Made by a program: the position numbers and the translations under genes. A DNA stretch of 57,434 nucleotides from Nitrosopumilaceae archaeon AB1(1) (GTDB lineage: Archaea; Thermoproteota; Nitrososphaeria; Nitrososphaerales; Nitrosopumilaceae), in assembly GCA_033471095.1 (NCBI GenBank), contig CP136752.1:67838-125271 (forward strand). Reading direction: 5' to 3'. A model generated the notes under the pieces. It was not told the origin of the DNA. It saw nothing but the letters and a program-made list of their open reading frames with translations, and did not search any database. Shown in pieces: positions 17,052 through 25,265 of the stretch. Position 1 is the first letter of the stretch, and each line of letters begins with the position of its first letter.

Positions 17052-17494
17052 TGGACAAGAAACAACTCTATTACGCCACTAGAAAATCGGCACATGCACA
17101 TGCCTTAATCACAAAGGGATCAGGCGTGGTAAGAATAAACAACATACCAGTAGAGATGGTAGAGCACATAACTGCTAGAGAATTAATACTAATTCCTTTT
17201 GAGTTGATTGGTAATATTCGTCAAAAAATAGATGTTGTTGTAAAGGTAAGTGGCGGTGGATTTATGGGACAGTCCGGAGCTGCAGCTACTGCCATATCCA
17301 GAGCACTTACCGGTTGGACAAAAAATAAACAAGATCCAACTAGCCACCCACTAGACAAAGCTACTCGAAAGGAGATTAAAGAGAAGATACTTGCATATGA
17401 TAAATATTTGATCAGTGGAGATGCTAGACGCAAAGAACCTAAAAAGTTCGGCGGACCTGGCGCCAGACGCAGAAAGCAAAAATCATATCGTTAA
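17051..17494 (+). CDS. rpsI: 30S ribosomal protein uS9
   Basis: 147 residues from the ATG at 17051 (TAATG overlap with uL13); a GTG at 17039 is less likely. Shows VVVKVSGGGFMGQSGAAATA and ends in GARRRKQKSYR, the tRNA-contacting C-terminus with a final Arg, as in all S9 proteins. Confidence 0.95.
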   Translation: MDKKQLYYATRKSAHAHALITKGSGVVRINNIPVEMVEHITARELILIPFELIGNIRQKIDVVVKVSGGGFMGQSGAAATAISRALTGWTKNKQDPTSHPLDKATRKEIKEKILAYDKYLISGDARRKEPKKFGGPGARRRKQKSYR

Positions 17495-17495
17495 A

Positions 17496-18218
17496 GTGAA
17501 AATCATTATCTTAGCCGGTGGGCATGGAACGCGTGGCAGACCATTTACAAGTTATATATCAAAAGCTATGATTCCAATTTTAGATAAACCACTTGTAGAG
17601 AGAATAGTCGAATATGTAAATTCATTTAAAATTATTGATGAGATTATTATTATCGCAGATTATAAAAAACTTGGCGGTCAAATCAAACATCATATAGAAT
17701 CATTAAAAAATATGCCAAAGATTACATTTGTACAAGATACAGATAGCGGTACAGCAGGGGATTTAATTCATGTCAAATCCATAAAGAAAGAGGAGGATTT
17801 TATTTTATGGTTTGTAGACAATTTATGTGCCATAGATTTAGACGCCATGATAAAATTATACAGAAAAAATAATTGTATAGCTTGTATTGCAACACGAGAT
17901 GAAAAGAGAGAAGAGACGGGATTTGCAAAGGTGGAAAATGACATAATTGTAGAGTTTGTCGAAAAACCAAAGATCAGTCTTCCAATGAATGAGTGTCTAG
18001 GGATATACATACTAAATGAAAAGATTTTACAGTGAATAAGAGAGGTAGATAATCCTAGCGTGAATCTATCTTATGACATATTACAAAAATTGTCCAGTAC
18101 ACGACAAATTTGTGCATACAATATTAGACAGACCCTATGGTTGGATATAGAATCCCCTACCGTACTAGATAGAAATCCAAAAATAGTTAAACAGATTGTA
18201 CAATCGATGGAGTCTTAG
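17496..18218 (+). pseudogene. Sugar-1-phosphate nucleotidyltransferase interrupted by one in-frame TGA
   Basis: From a GTG just after uS9, the frame reads IIILAGGHGTRGRPFT (nucleotide-binding G-G-x-G-T-R), then KPLVER and VEFVEKPK, matching glucose-1-phosphate thymidylyltransferase or mannose-1-phosphate guanylyltransferase proteins. A TGA at 18033-18035 stops it after 179 residues, but the same frame continues for 61 codons with homologous C-terminal sequence (LSYDILQKL, then WLDIESPTVLDRN) to a TAG at 18216-18218. A single change, for example CGA to TGA, explains it. The 3' part overlaps the convergent leuD by 32 bases. Either a recent pseudogene, an active truncated protein, or a base error. 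Confidence 0.8.
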
Positions 18219-18777
18219 AGTTTTTCTCAAATTGAGTGATTTCTTTCTCATAGTTTAAAGTCTGAGAGATATCATCTAGCCCCCTCAGTAAAACATTCTT
18301 TTGAAATGAATTAAATTCAAATGAAATATCTTTATCATCAGCACGAATCATTTGATTTTCTAGATTAACTTTTACCTGTCTTGTTGTTTCAAGTAGCCAG
18401 TGGATAGTATCATCAGGAAGGGATATTGGAACTAGACCATTTTTAATACAATTACTCTGAAAGATATCAGCAAAAGAAGGAGCAAGAACTACATTAAAAC
18501 CATAGTCCAAAAGAGACCAAACAGCATGTTCACGACTAGACCCACACCCAAAATTTTCACCAGATACTAAAACTTTAGAATCTTTATACTTTGGATCATT
18601 TAATACAAAATTTTGTATAGGAGAGCCATTTTCATATCTCCAATCATAAAATAGAAAATCACCAAAGCCAGATTTGGTAATTAATTTTAAAAATTGTTTA
18701 GGGATTATTTGATCAGTGTCCACATTAGTTTTATTCAATGGAGTAGTAAAACTAGTAATTACTTTAAACGGTTTCAT
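18187..18777 (-). CDS. leuD: 3-isopropylmalate dehydratase small subunit, bacterial-type LeuD
   Basis: A 196-residue swivel domain of the aconitase family. It shows [14 protein letters not shown] near the start and [17 protein letters not shown], the substrate-binding loop. The length fits the bacterial LeuD type, about 35 residues longer than the archaeal form encoded upstream at 20184-20660. With LeuC it isomerises 2- to 3-isopropylmalate in leucine synthesis. ATGA overlap with leuC. Confidence 0.93.
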   Translation of the reverse strand: MKPFKVITSFTTPLNKTNVDTDQIIPKQFLKLITKSGFGDFLFYDWRYENGSPIQNFVLNDPKYKDSKVLVSGENFGCGSSREHAVWSLLDYGFNVVLAPSFADIFQSNCIKNGLVPISLPDDTIHWLLETTRQVKVNLENQMIRADDKDISFEFNSFQKNVLLRGLDDISQTLNYEKEITQFEKNSKTPSIVQSV

Positions 18778-20180
18778 GGTATAATCTTCCGTGTATCTAC
18801 AAAATGACCCTCAATGGCAGCAGCAGCGGCCATTACAGGACTGACAAGGTGGGTACGTCCCTTGTAGCCTTGTCTTCCCTCAAAGTTACGATTTGATGTA
18901 CTTGCACAACGCTCTCCCGGCTTTAAAATATCAGGATTCATGCCTAGACACATACTACATCCAGCACCTCTCCATTCAAATCCTGCATCCAAGAATATTT
19001 TATCCAGACCCAACTTTTCAGCCTCTCGTTTTACACTCTGAGAGCCAGGAACTACCATTGCCTTTACGCTAGGCGCAATTTTATTGCCCTTAACCACTTT
19101 GGATGCCTCTATTAGATCTTCCAATCGTGCATTAGTACAAGATCCCAAAAATACTCTATCAATAGCGATGTCAGTGATTAGAGTTTCAGGTTGCAGATCC
19201 ATATACTGAAGGGCCTGTTGTGCATTCTTTAATTTGCCTTCATCACCCTGAGCATATTCTTTAGGATTTGGAACTCTATCTGTCACATCACATGTCATAC
19301 CAGGATTGGTACCCCAACTTACTTGTGGTTCAAGTCTATCAGCGTGAACTGTATGACTTTTTGCAAACGATGCGTTAGCATCGGTGTATAATGTGTCAGA
19401 CCACTGTTCAACTAATTCATCATAATTTTCAGGTGTAAACATTCTATTTTTAATATAAGCGAATGTAGTTTCATCTGGTGCAATTAGTCCAGCCCTTGCA
19501 CCACCCTCAATAGACATATTACAGATAGTCATACGTTGCTCCATTGACAACTCTTGTATTGTGTCACCCCGATATTCTATAACATGTCCCATCCCTCCTT
19601 GGGTTCCAATATCACGTATTATGCTCAGTATGATATCTTTGGCAGTTACAGCATGCGGGTGTTGTCTTTTTCCAGTTACAGATATCTCAAATGATAATAA
19701 TTTATTCATCCATAATGTTTGAGAGCCAAGTACGTGTTCTACATCACTAGTACCAATACCGAATGCAAGAGAGCCAAATGCACCATGTGTAGATGTATGG
19801 CTATCACCACATACAATGGTGGTACCGGGCAGAGTTATACCCAATTCAGGACCAATAATATGTACAATTCCCTGTTGAGCACTATCCATATCAAATAGTC
19901 TAATTCCGAAATCTTTACAGTTTTTAGATAGAGCTTTAATCTGAGATTTAGAAGTATCATCTACTATTGTCAGAGGGCTAGTAGGAACATTATGATCCAT
20001 AGTAGCTATGGTAAGATCAGGTTGACGCACTTTTCTATTATTCACACGTAATCCATCAAACGCCTGTGGAGAGGTTACTTCATGAATTAGATGACGATCA
20101 ATGTATAATAAAGAGGGATCATCTTTACCATCAACTATAACGTGTGATGACCAAATTTTTTCAAATAATGTTTGAGCCAT
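18774..20180 (-). CDS. leuC: 3-isopropylmalate dehydratase large subunit, bacterial-type LeuC
   Basis: A 468-residue [4Fe-4S] enzyme with [26 protein letters not shown] (first cluster Cys) and [13 protein letters not shown] (the other two). The length and [11 protein letters not shown] sequence are the bacterial LeuC form, not the roughly 420-residue archaeal form next to it. It is translated with leuD (overlap) and lies three bases after the archaeal-type small subunit gene, so one transcript likely carries both pairs. Probably acquired from bacteria in an ancestor. Confidence 0.94.
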   Translation of the reverse strand: MAQTLFEKIWSSHVIVDGKDDPSLLYIDRHLIHEVTSPQAFDGLRVNNRKVRQPDLTIATMDHNVPTSPLTIVDDTSKSQIKALSKNCKDFGIRLFDMDSAQQGIVHIIGPELGITLPGTTIVCGDSHTSTHGAFGSLAFGIGTSDVEHVLGSQTLWMNKLLSFEISVTGKRQHPHAVTAKDIILSIIRDIGTQGGMGHVIEYRGDTIQELSMEQRMTICNMSIEGGARAGLIAPDETTFAYIKNRMFTPENYDELVEQWSDTLYTDANASFAKSHTVHADRLEPQVSWGTNPGMTCDVTDRVPNPKEYAQGDEGKLKNAQQALQYMDLQPETLITDIAIDRVFLGSCTNARLEDLIEASKVVKGNKIAPSVKAMVVPGSQSVKREAEKLGLDKIFLDAGFEWRGAGCSMCLGMNPDILKPGERCASTSNRNFEGRQGYKGRTHLVSPVMAAAAAIEGHFVDTRKIIP

Positions 20181-20183
20181 AAA

Positions 20184-20660
20184 TCATACCTTGAGATGAA
20201 AGAGTCCACCGGCAGTAATAATTTTTTGTATAATTTCAGGAAATGGTTTTATAGAATGAGTAGTGTTTTGAGTAGTGTTTGTTAATTTGTTCTCATCTAA
20301 ATTTATAGCAATTTCATCACCGTCGGAAATAGAATTGTATGTATTAGCATCAATCTCTATCGGGAGTAGAAATGCTCCATCTACACTATTTCGATAAAAA
20401 ATTCTAGCAAAAGATACGGCGATAACTGCCTTTATTCCACTATGAGACAGAGTTATTGGAGCGTGCTCTCGACTAGAACCACAACCAAAGTTTTTACCTG
20501 CCACCACAAATGTAGCTTTTTTAGAATGAAAATCAGGATCTAAACCTTCCATAGCATGTGTTGCAAGTTCAGCATAATCATGAATCTTCAGATATGTACC
20601 AGGTATGATAACATCAGTGTCGATATTATCACGATCATATTTTACCACTTTTCCATTCAA
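20184..20660 (-). CDS. Archaeal-type IPMI/homoaconitase small subunit
   Basis: A 158-residue protein starting at a TTG that overlaps the preceding gene's TGA. It contains NIDTDVIIPGTYLK and [17 protein letters not shown], the swivel domain of archaeal two-subunit isopropylmalate isomerase/homoaconitase. It is intact although its large subunit partner is frameshifted. In Nitrososphaerota an enzyme of this family is needed both for leucine and for the LysW-type alpha-aminoadipate route, so this pair might serve the second. The substrate cannot be told from sequence alone. Confidence 0.85.
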   Translation of the reverse strand: MNGKVVKYDRDNIDTDVIIPGTYLKIHDYAELATHAMEGLDPDFHSKKATFVVAGKNFGCGSSREHAPITLSHSGIKAVIAVSFARIFYRNSVDGAFLLPIEIDANTYNSISDGDEIAINLDENKLTNTTQNTTHSIKPFPEIIQKIITAGGLFHLKV

Positions 20661-21930
20661 AGAAAATCCCTCGGATCAGTAATTTTTCCAGTAATGGCAG
20701 AGGCAGCAGCTGACAAGAGGTGATGCAAGATATGTCTGTGAATCAATATCCCCCATTCTGCCAGGAAAGTTTCTGTTTGTCGTACTAATGCAAATTTCGT
20801 CTTTTCCCAATACCCCCATATGCGCTCCACAGCACGCTCCACACGTTGGAGGACCGATTGTGGCCCCAGCGCTCAAAAAAAGTTGTATTAGACCTTTATC
20901 CAAAGCCCTCTGATAGATAGATATTGCAGCTGGAAGAATTTGTGTACGAATTTTTACAGTTCTGCCCTTTAAGATTTTAGCTGACGGCAACCAGATCTTC
21001 GAATTTTGCACCAGTGCACGAACCAATGTATGCTTTGTCCAACTCAACGTTAGGAGCCTCACGCACAGGAGTGGTATTTGCCGGAGAGAATGGTTTTGCT
21101 ACAATAGGCTCCATGGTAGACGCATCATAATCAATCACTTTAGAGTATTGTGCGTCATCATCTGAATGAAGCGTCTTCACATTAGTAGCTCCGTGTTGTG
21201 TGAGATAATCTACAGTCTTTTGATCAGATTCCACTATGCCATTTTTAGCACCTGCCTCTGTAGTCATATTTGTAAGGGTAAGTCTCTCTTCCACAGACAT
21301 TACATCTATACCGCTACCACCAAATTGTAGTGTCTTGTAGGTTCCGCAATCAGTACCATGATCACCAATAATTTTAAGAATAAAATCTTTAGCCATAACA
21401 AAAGGTGGTAATTCTCCATCAAGATTGATCAGAATAGTTTCTGGAACCTTGAACCATATATTACCATTCAACAATACATATGCAATGTCAGTGTGACCTA
21501 ATCCACATGCAAATGCTCCAAGAGCTCCAGTTGTATTTGTGTGAGAGTCACCACCAACATACACTTCACCAGGTAAAACTAGTGCTTCTTCATGTGACAG
21601 AGTATGACAAATACCATGTTGGCCTAGACCATACTTGAAGTGTTTCTTTATTCCATATTGTTTAGTAAATTTTGATAATTTGTTAATATTTTCAGCAGAT
21701 ATTTTTTCGGCACTAGGAACAAAGTGATCTTCGGCCACCCAAACTTTGTCAGGGGAGTGAAGTTTAGAGACATCAATTCCTTGTTTGGATAGTTTATCAA
21801 ATACTTTGATCACACCAGGTCCAGATACATCGTGTAACATGACTTTGTCTACATTTGCAAATATGACATCATCTGGAGATACACTAGTCTTGCCTGATGC
21901 TCTAGCAAGAATTTTTTCTGTAATATTCAT
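20657..21930 (-). pseudogene. Archaeal-type IPMI/homoaconitase large subunit split by two +1 frameshifts
   Basis: Joined across frames this is a complete aconitase-family large subunit of about 424 residues: VGGDSHTNTTGALGAF, AYIGSCTGAKFEDL (cluster Cys), PTCGACCGAHMG (two more), TTNRNFPGRMG, and the C-terminal TGKITDPRDFL. The first frame (from 21930) ends at a TAA right after FEDLVAVS. The second covers the Cys-x-x-Cys part, and the third the last 20 residues. Both shifts are +1 and both lie in the same heptamer GTCAGCT (minus strand; 20979-20985 and 20708-20714). Dropping the A gives GTC-GCT and restores exact family spacing. It may be a pseudogene, a recoded gene or a base error. Confidence 0.85.
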
Positions 21931-22026
21931 AAATAAAAATGATATACTAGGAATTAAAATCTTATGTGCGAGTCTAGTTTCAAGGAATTCAAAACAAACA
22001 AAAAGAATGCATCACATAATTATATA

Positions 22027-22791
22027 ATGCCAGAATTAATAATACGTCCTATCAAGATTTCAAAGCAAAAACAACATTTTGACTTGTCAGGTATAATTTA
22101 TGACTCTGTGAGAGAGGATATTCAGACAGGGGATATACTAGTAGTATCTAGTAAATTTGTTTCATATTCGCAAGGAAGATTAATTGATAAAAAAGTAAAG
22201 AGATCAAAATTGGGATATGATTTGGCAACAAAGTTGCAAATGAGTTTAGATATAGCAGAGGTGGTAATACGTGAAGCAGATAAAATTCATGGAGGTGTAG
22301 CAGGATTTGCGTTGGCCACATCAGACGATATAATGGCCCCAAATGCAGGAGTTGACGGATCAAATGGATTGAATAGTTTTATTCTATACCCAAAAGAACC
22401 ATATGTAATTGCACAACAAATTAGAAAAAAAATATTTTTAGAATCTTTGAAATTAATCGGGATAATTATATCAGATAGCAGATTACTACCTGCCAGGGTC
22501 GGAACATGTAGTGTTGCAATAGCATGTGCAGGTATGGAACCAATTAAGGATAAGCGTGCGACAATGGATTTAGAAAAAAAACCATTACGTGTCACATTGC
22601 AGGCCACTGCAGATAGTCTTGCTACCAGCGCAAATCATGTAATGGGCGAGGGGGATGAATCTGTTCCAGTAGTTCTGATTAGAGGCTCAAACGTTACAAT
22701 GACAGATAGAAAAATTTATCCTGATGAGATGACCATACCATACGATCAATGTATTTATGTGAAAAGCTTGTCACATAGCATTAATGTATAA
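22027..22791 (+). CDS. cofE: Coenzyme F420-0:L-glutamate ligase
   Basis: I start at the ATG at 22027 (MPELIIRPI), 254 residues. Motifs: VVSSKFVSYSQGRLID, then PNAGVDGSNG with metal-binding Asp, and SDSRLLPARVGTCSVAI, all typical of CofE, which adds glutamates to F420-0 with GTP. Nitrososphaerota use F420, and a PPOX-type protein in this window may bind it. It is divergent from the archaeal-type IPMI gene by 96 bases. Confidence 0.94.
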   Translation: MPELIIRPIKISKQKQHFDLSGIIYDSVREDIQTGDILVVSSKFVSYSQGRLIDKKVKRSKLGYDLATKLQMSLDIAEVVIREADKIHGGVAGFALATSDDIMAPNAGVDGSNGLNSFILYPKEPYVIAQQIRKKIFLESLKLIGIIISDSRLLPARVGTCSVAIACAGMEPIKDKRATMDLEKKPLRVTLQATADSLATSANHVMGEGDESVPVVLIRGSNVTMTDRKIYPDEMTIPYDQCIYVKSLSHSINV

Positions 22792-22833
22792 TAATGTGGA
22801 AATATTTAAGATGTTAAACATACACATCAGGTT

Positions 22834-23118
22834 ATGAATGATGATGTGAAAATTATGTGGCAAAATATTTTAAAATTAAAAAAGGATATTGAAAAACTCC
22901 CCAAGATTACAGATAGCCCAGAGATGATAAATAACACAAATCTCTTGCGGAACAACGAATCATTGATAAAGAGACTAGACATTAATGAAAAAATGTTGAA
23001 TGAATATATGAAATACACCAGAGGATTAGAGAATACACTAAAGAGTATGATAAAAATGCAAAAAGAACTAGTCACACTACTACAGACTGTACGAAAGAAA
23101 AAACAGTCTAAAAGGTAA
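22834..23118 (+). CDS. Small coiled-coil protein, unknown
   Basis: A 94-residue, charged, mostly helical protein with heptad-like leucines and a Lys/Arg-rich C-terminus (VRKKKQSKR). No family recognised. It lies 42 bases after cofE on the same strand and overlaps the 3' end of birA by eleven bases. Confidence 0.5.
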   Translation: MNDDVKIMWQNILKLKKDIEKLPKITDSPEMINNTNLLRNNESLIKRLDINEKMLNEYMKYTRGLENTLKSMIKMQKELVTLLQTVRKKKQSKR

Positions 23119-24058
23119 GGCTACCGGACAAAACTCTATGTATAGAATCATTTGATATTACTAGTGCCCCATCAGGGTCAAGTCGTAATGCCTTACCAGT
23201 TATAGTAGATTGTAAAGTGGTAACAGTAACCATCTTACCTATGGTAGAAGAAAGACCAGTCCAATCATTTATGATTTTATCATGATCTTTACCAATCATG
23301 TTAAATGTGAACTCTATATTACGCAGTATACTTTGAATAAATTCTATACGACTTCCAGAGTAATTAAGACTAGCAACGTCTACCGATTCAGACATATTCT
23401 TTGATATCTCTTTGGCATTTACATTAAGATTAATTCCTATGCCAATTACCATATAGGAGATTATTTCTTGTGCCATGACTGAATCGATTAGAATACCTGC
23501 AACTTTTTTATCACCAATCATAATATCATTTGGCCATTTCAAATTTACAGAAATCCCAATGATACTTTGTATTGCATTTGCAATAGCTAGAGAAATACAC
23601 GCCGGTACAAGTGTGCTATTAATCGGCTCAAAATTTGGTTTTATAATTATAGACATCCAAATTCCACCCGGTGGAGATATCCATTGTTTGTCTTGTCTTC
23701 CACGACTATGTGTTTGAGTTTTAGCAATTATTACGGTGCCATTCTCAAGAGGGTTTGTTGCCATCTCTATGGCTATATCTTGAGTAGATTTTACCTCATC
23801 CATATAGTAAATTCTATTTCCCATCAAACGAGTATTAAGATTATTTTGAACCTCCCACGGTAACAAATCATCAGGGATTGACACTAGTGTAAGATTATCA
23901 GTTATATCATACCCCAACGCCTTTAAGGTTTTTACGTTATTCTCAATTTCAGAGGATTTCAAATTTAGTAAATCAACATTGGGTTTAACAGTATCTTCAG
24001 AATTCTTTTTTAAAAGATTGACAAATTTTCCTAATTGGCTAAAAGATGTGTGAATCAA
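23108..24058 (-). CDS. birA: Biotin-protein ligase (BirA/BPL)
   Basis: A 316-residue biotin ligase. The catalytic domain starts around residue 83, with YYMDEVKSTQDIAIE, the loop THSRGRQDKQW (canonical G-R-G-R is S-R-G-R here), and VNLKWPNDIMIGDKKVAGILID. A C-terminal SH3-like segment is present. About 75 N-terminal residues may be a degenerate helix-turn-helix. The target is biotin carboxyl carrier protein of acetyl/propionyl-CoA carboxylase of the 3HP/4HB carbon-fixation cycle. ATGA overlap with the upstream regulator. Confidence 0.92.
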   Translation of the reverse strand: MIHTSFSQLGKFVNLLKKNSEDTVKPNVDLLNLKSSEIENNVKTLKALGYDITDNLTLVSIPDDLLPWEVQNNLNTRLMGNRIYYMDEVKSTQDIAIEMATNPLENGTVIIAKTQTHSRGRQDKQWISPPGGIWMSIIIKPNFEPINSTLVPACISLAIANAIQSIIGISVNLKWPNDIMIGDKKVAGILIDSVMAQEIISYMVIGIGINLNVNAKEISKNMSESVDVASLNYSGSRIEFIQSILRNIEFTFNMIGKDHDKIINDWTGLSSTIGKMVTVTTLQSTITGKALRLDPDGALVISNDSIHRVLSGSLTF

Positions 24059-24564
24059 AAACCAATATCAAAGTCAAATCTGCTATCGTCCATACCACCA
24101 TCGTCTATTCCATCTCCGCCATAACCATCAGGAATACTTTCAGTTGGGATATAGTCTGTCATTGTTGAACCAATCATACTGAACATCATTGAAAACATCA
24201 CCATGTCAATGATTCCAAAAAATAACATCGTTGGTAGAATAGAACGATTACTATCCATAAATTGTCGAACATCTTTCTTATTACCAGATTCATAGGCAGT
24301 TGCCATTTTGCTCCAATTTTGTTCCATTACTTGTATTTTTACATCCAATTCATCATCACCGCGTCTAGTTGTAGTGATTTCAATTTTTTTACCCAACCAA
24401 CCACTCTTTTCTTCAACTCTGATCATATGATTTTTCTCAAGGCGCTCAAGGGCAGAATTGATATCGGTAGACGGTAATTTAGTCATGTTTTTAATTTTAT
24501 TAAATTTCTTACATCCACGCTTAATTGCTCCTAAAACAGTAATTTCTATAGTATCATCATTCAC
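24055..24564 (-). CDS. Winged-helix protein with C-terminal membrane segment
   Basis: A 169-residue protein. Residues 1-70 form a winged helix (ITVLGAIKRGCKKFNKIKNM, then the recognition helix STDINSALERL). Residues about 112-135 are a Met-rich hydrophobic helix (TMLFFGIIDMVMFSMMFSMI), and the tail is Gly/Asp-rich, ending in DFDIGF. A membrane-bound regulator is a possibility. It is cotranscribed with birA, whose control it might influence; this is inference. Confidence 0.65.
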   Translation of the reverse strand: MNDDTIEITVLGAIKRGCKKFNKIKNMTKLPSTDINSALERLEKNHMIRVEEKSGWLGKKIEITTTRRGDDELDVKIQVMEQNWSKMATAYESGNKKDVRQFMDSNRSILPTMLFFGIIDMVMFSMMFSMIGSTMTDYIPTESIPDGYGGDGIDDGGMDDSRFDFDIGF

Positions 24565-24607
24565 GATTTATAGATATATCATGATGTTAAAAATGTTAGT
24601 TTGTACA

Positions 24608-24949
24608 TTAACTTATCAAATTTGATTTAAAATTAAATATTAAATAATATGGAGGATTGATAATGTGATTAAATTCAATAAAATATAATTTTTCTAAAAT
24701 AAATTTATGCTCAAACTTCAAATTATATCCTACCGGTATAAAATCAAAATCATAACTACTAACAATATTTGTTTGTTGCATAAACTGATCTAACATGGTT
24801 TTTTCATCTGATTCCCATTCTTTTAGAATATGTATATCTCCAATTAGTTTCCCTGTATTTCTTTCTAATTCTGCCCACTGTATTGTAATAATTTTATCCT
24901 TAACTTCATCTAAACCCGTTGTCTCTATATCTAAATAATAACTAGTCAA
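24608..24949 (-). pseudogene. DnaQ-like exonuclease, truncated, spanning the left edge of the tandem element
   Basis: A 113-residue reading frame starting YYLDIETTGLDEVKDK (ExoI Asp/Glu), with ILKEWESDEKT and then FIPVGYNLKFEHK, which corresponds to ExoII. The related intact gene at 11014 has 234 residues, so the ExoIII half is missing. The 16-bp boundary repeat (24691-24706) lies inside this frame: the N-terminal part belongs to the repeated unit and the last about 33 residues are unique flanking sequence. The N-terminal part recurs at 31542-31784. Probably the remains of a viral exonuclease. Confidence 0.65.
24691..24706 (+). repeat. 16-bp boundary repeat, left
   Basis: TTTCTAAAATAAATTT. 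It is the left edge of copy A and differs at one position from the junction and right copies. It could be an attachment-site core or a microhomology used in tandem duplication. Confidence 0.75.
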
Positions 24950-25265
24950 ATCTATTATTATTAAACAATTATGGCTTTAACCATTTCCCAAAAAGTATTT
25001 AGCATACTTCCCTTTTAAGATAAACCATTTTTCACTCTAGGTTTGTTTAATTATTACTATACTGATAATGAAACGGAGAATGGCCACACTAATGACACGT
25101 ATTGTGCATTAAAGATTGTGTTCCAGTTTAAACGAATACTGCCTCAAAACGATGAACTAACTTATGTGACCATTAATGGCCAATTCTCAATTTTCTATAC
25201 TATACACTAGTAATTAATCATTTATTGAAAATTTTACGCTATGTTTTAATATAAATTATTTTTTA
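24950..25265. promoter_or_regulatory. Divergent regulatory region with inverted repeat
   Basis: 316 AT-rich bases between the minus-strand exonuclease fragment and the plus-strand structured block. It contains an 11-bp inverted repeat with one bulged base (25076-25086 and 25176-25187, GAGAATGGCCA against TGGCCAATTCTC). The same sequence recurs at 31785-32100. Confidence 0.5.
25244..25258 (+). promoter_or_regulatory. Candidate TATA box of the structured RNA, copy A
   Basis: TTTTAATATAAATTA resembles an archaeal TATA element. With normal spacing, transcription would start at about 25270-25280, right at the abrupt change from AT-rich sequence to the structured block. Confidence 0.45.

Noticed and set aside
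18033-18035. Selenocysteine at the TGA of the nucleotidyltransferase
   Set aside because: The family has no selenoprotein members, no SECIS-like hairpin was seen, and Nitrososphaerota are not known to use selenocysteine.
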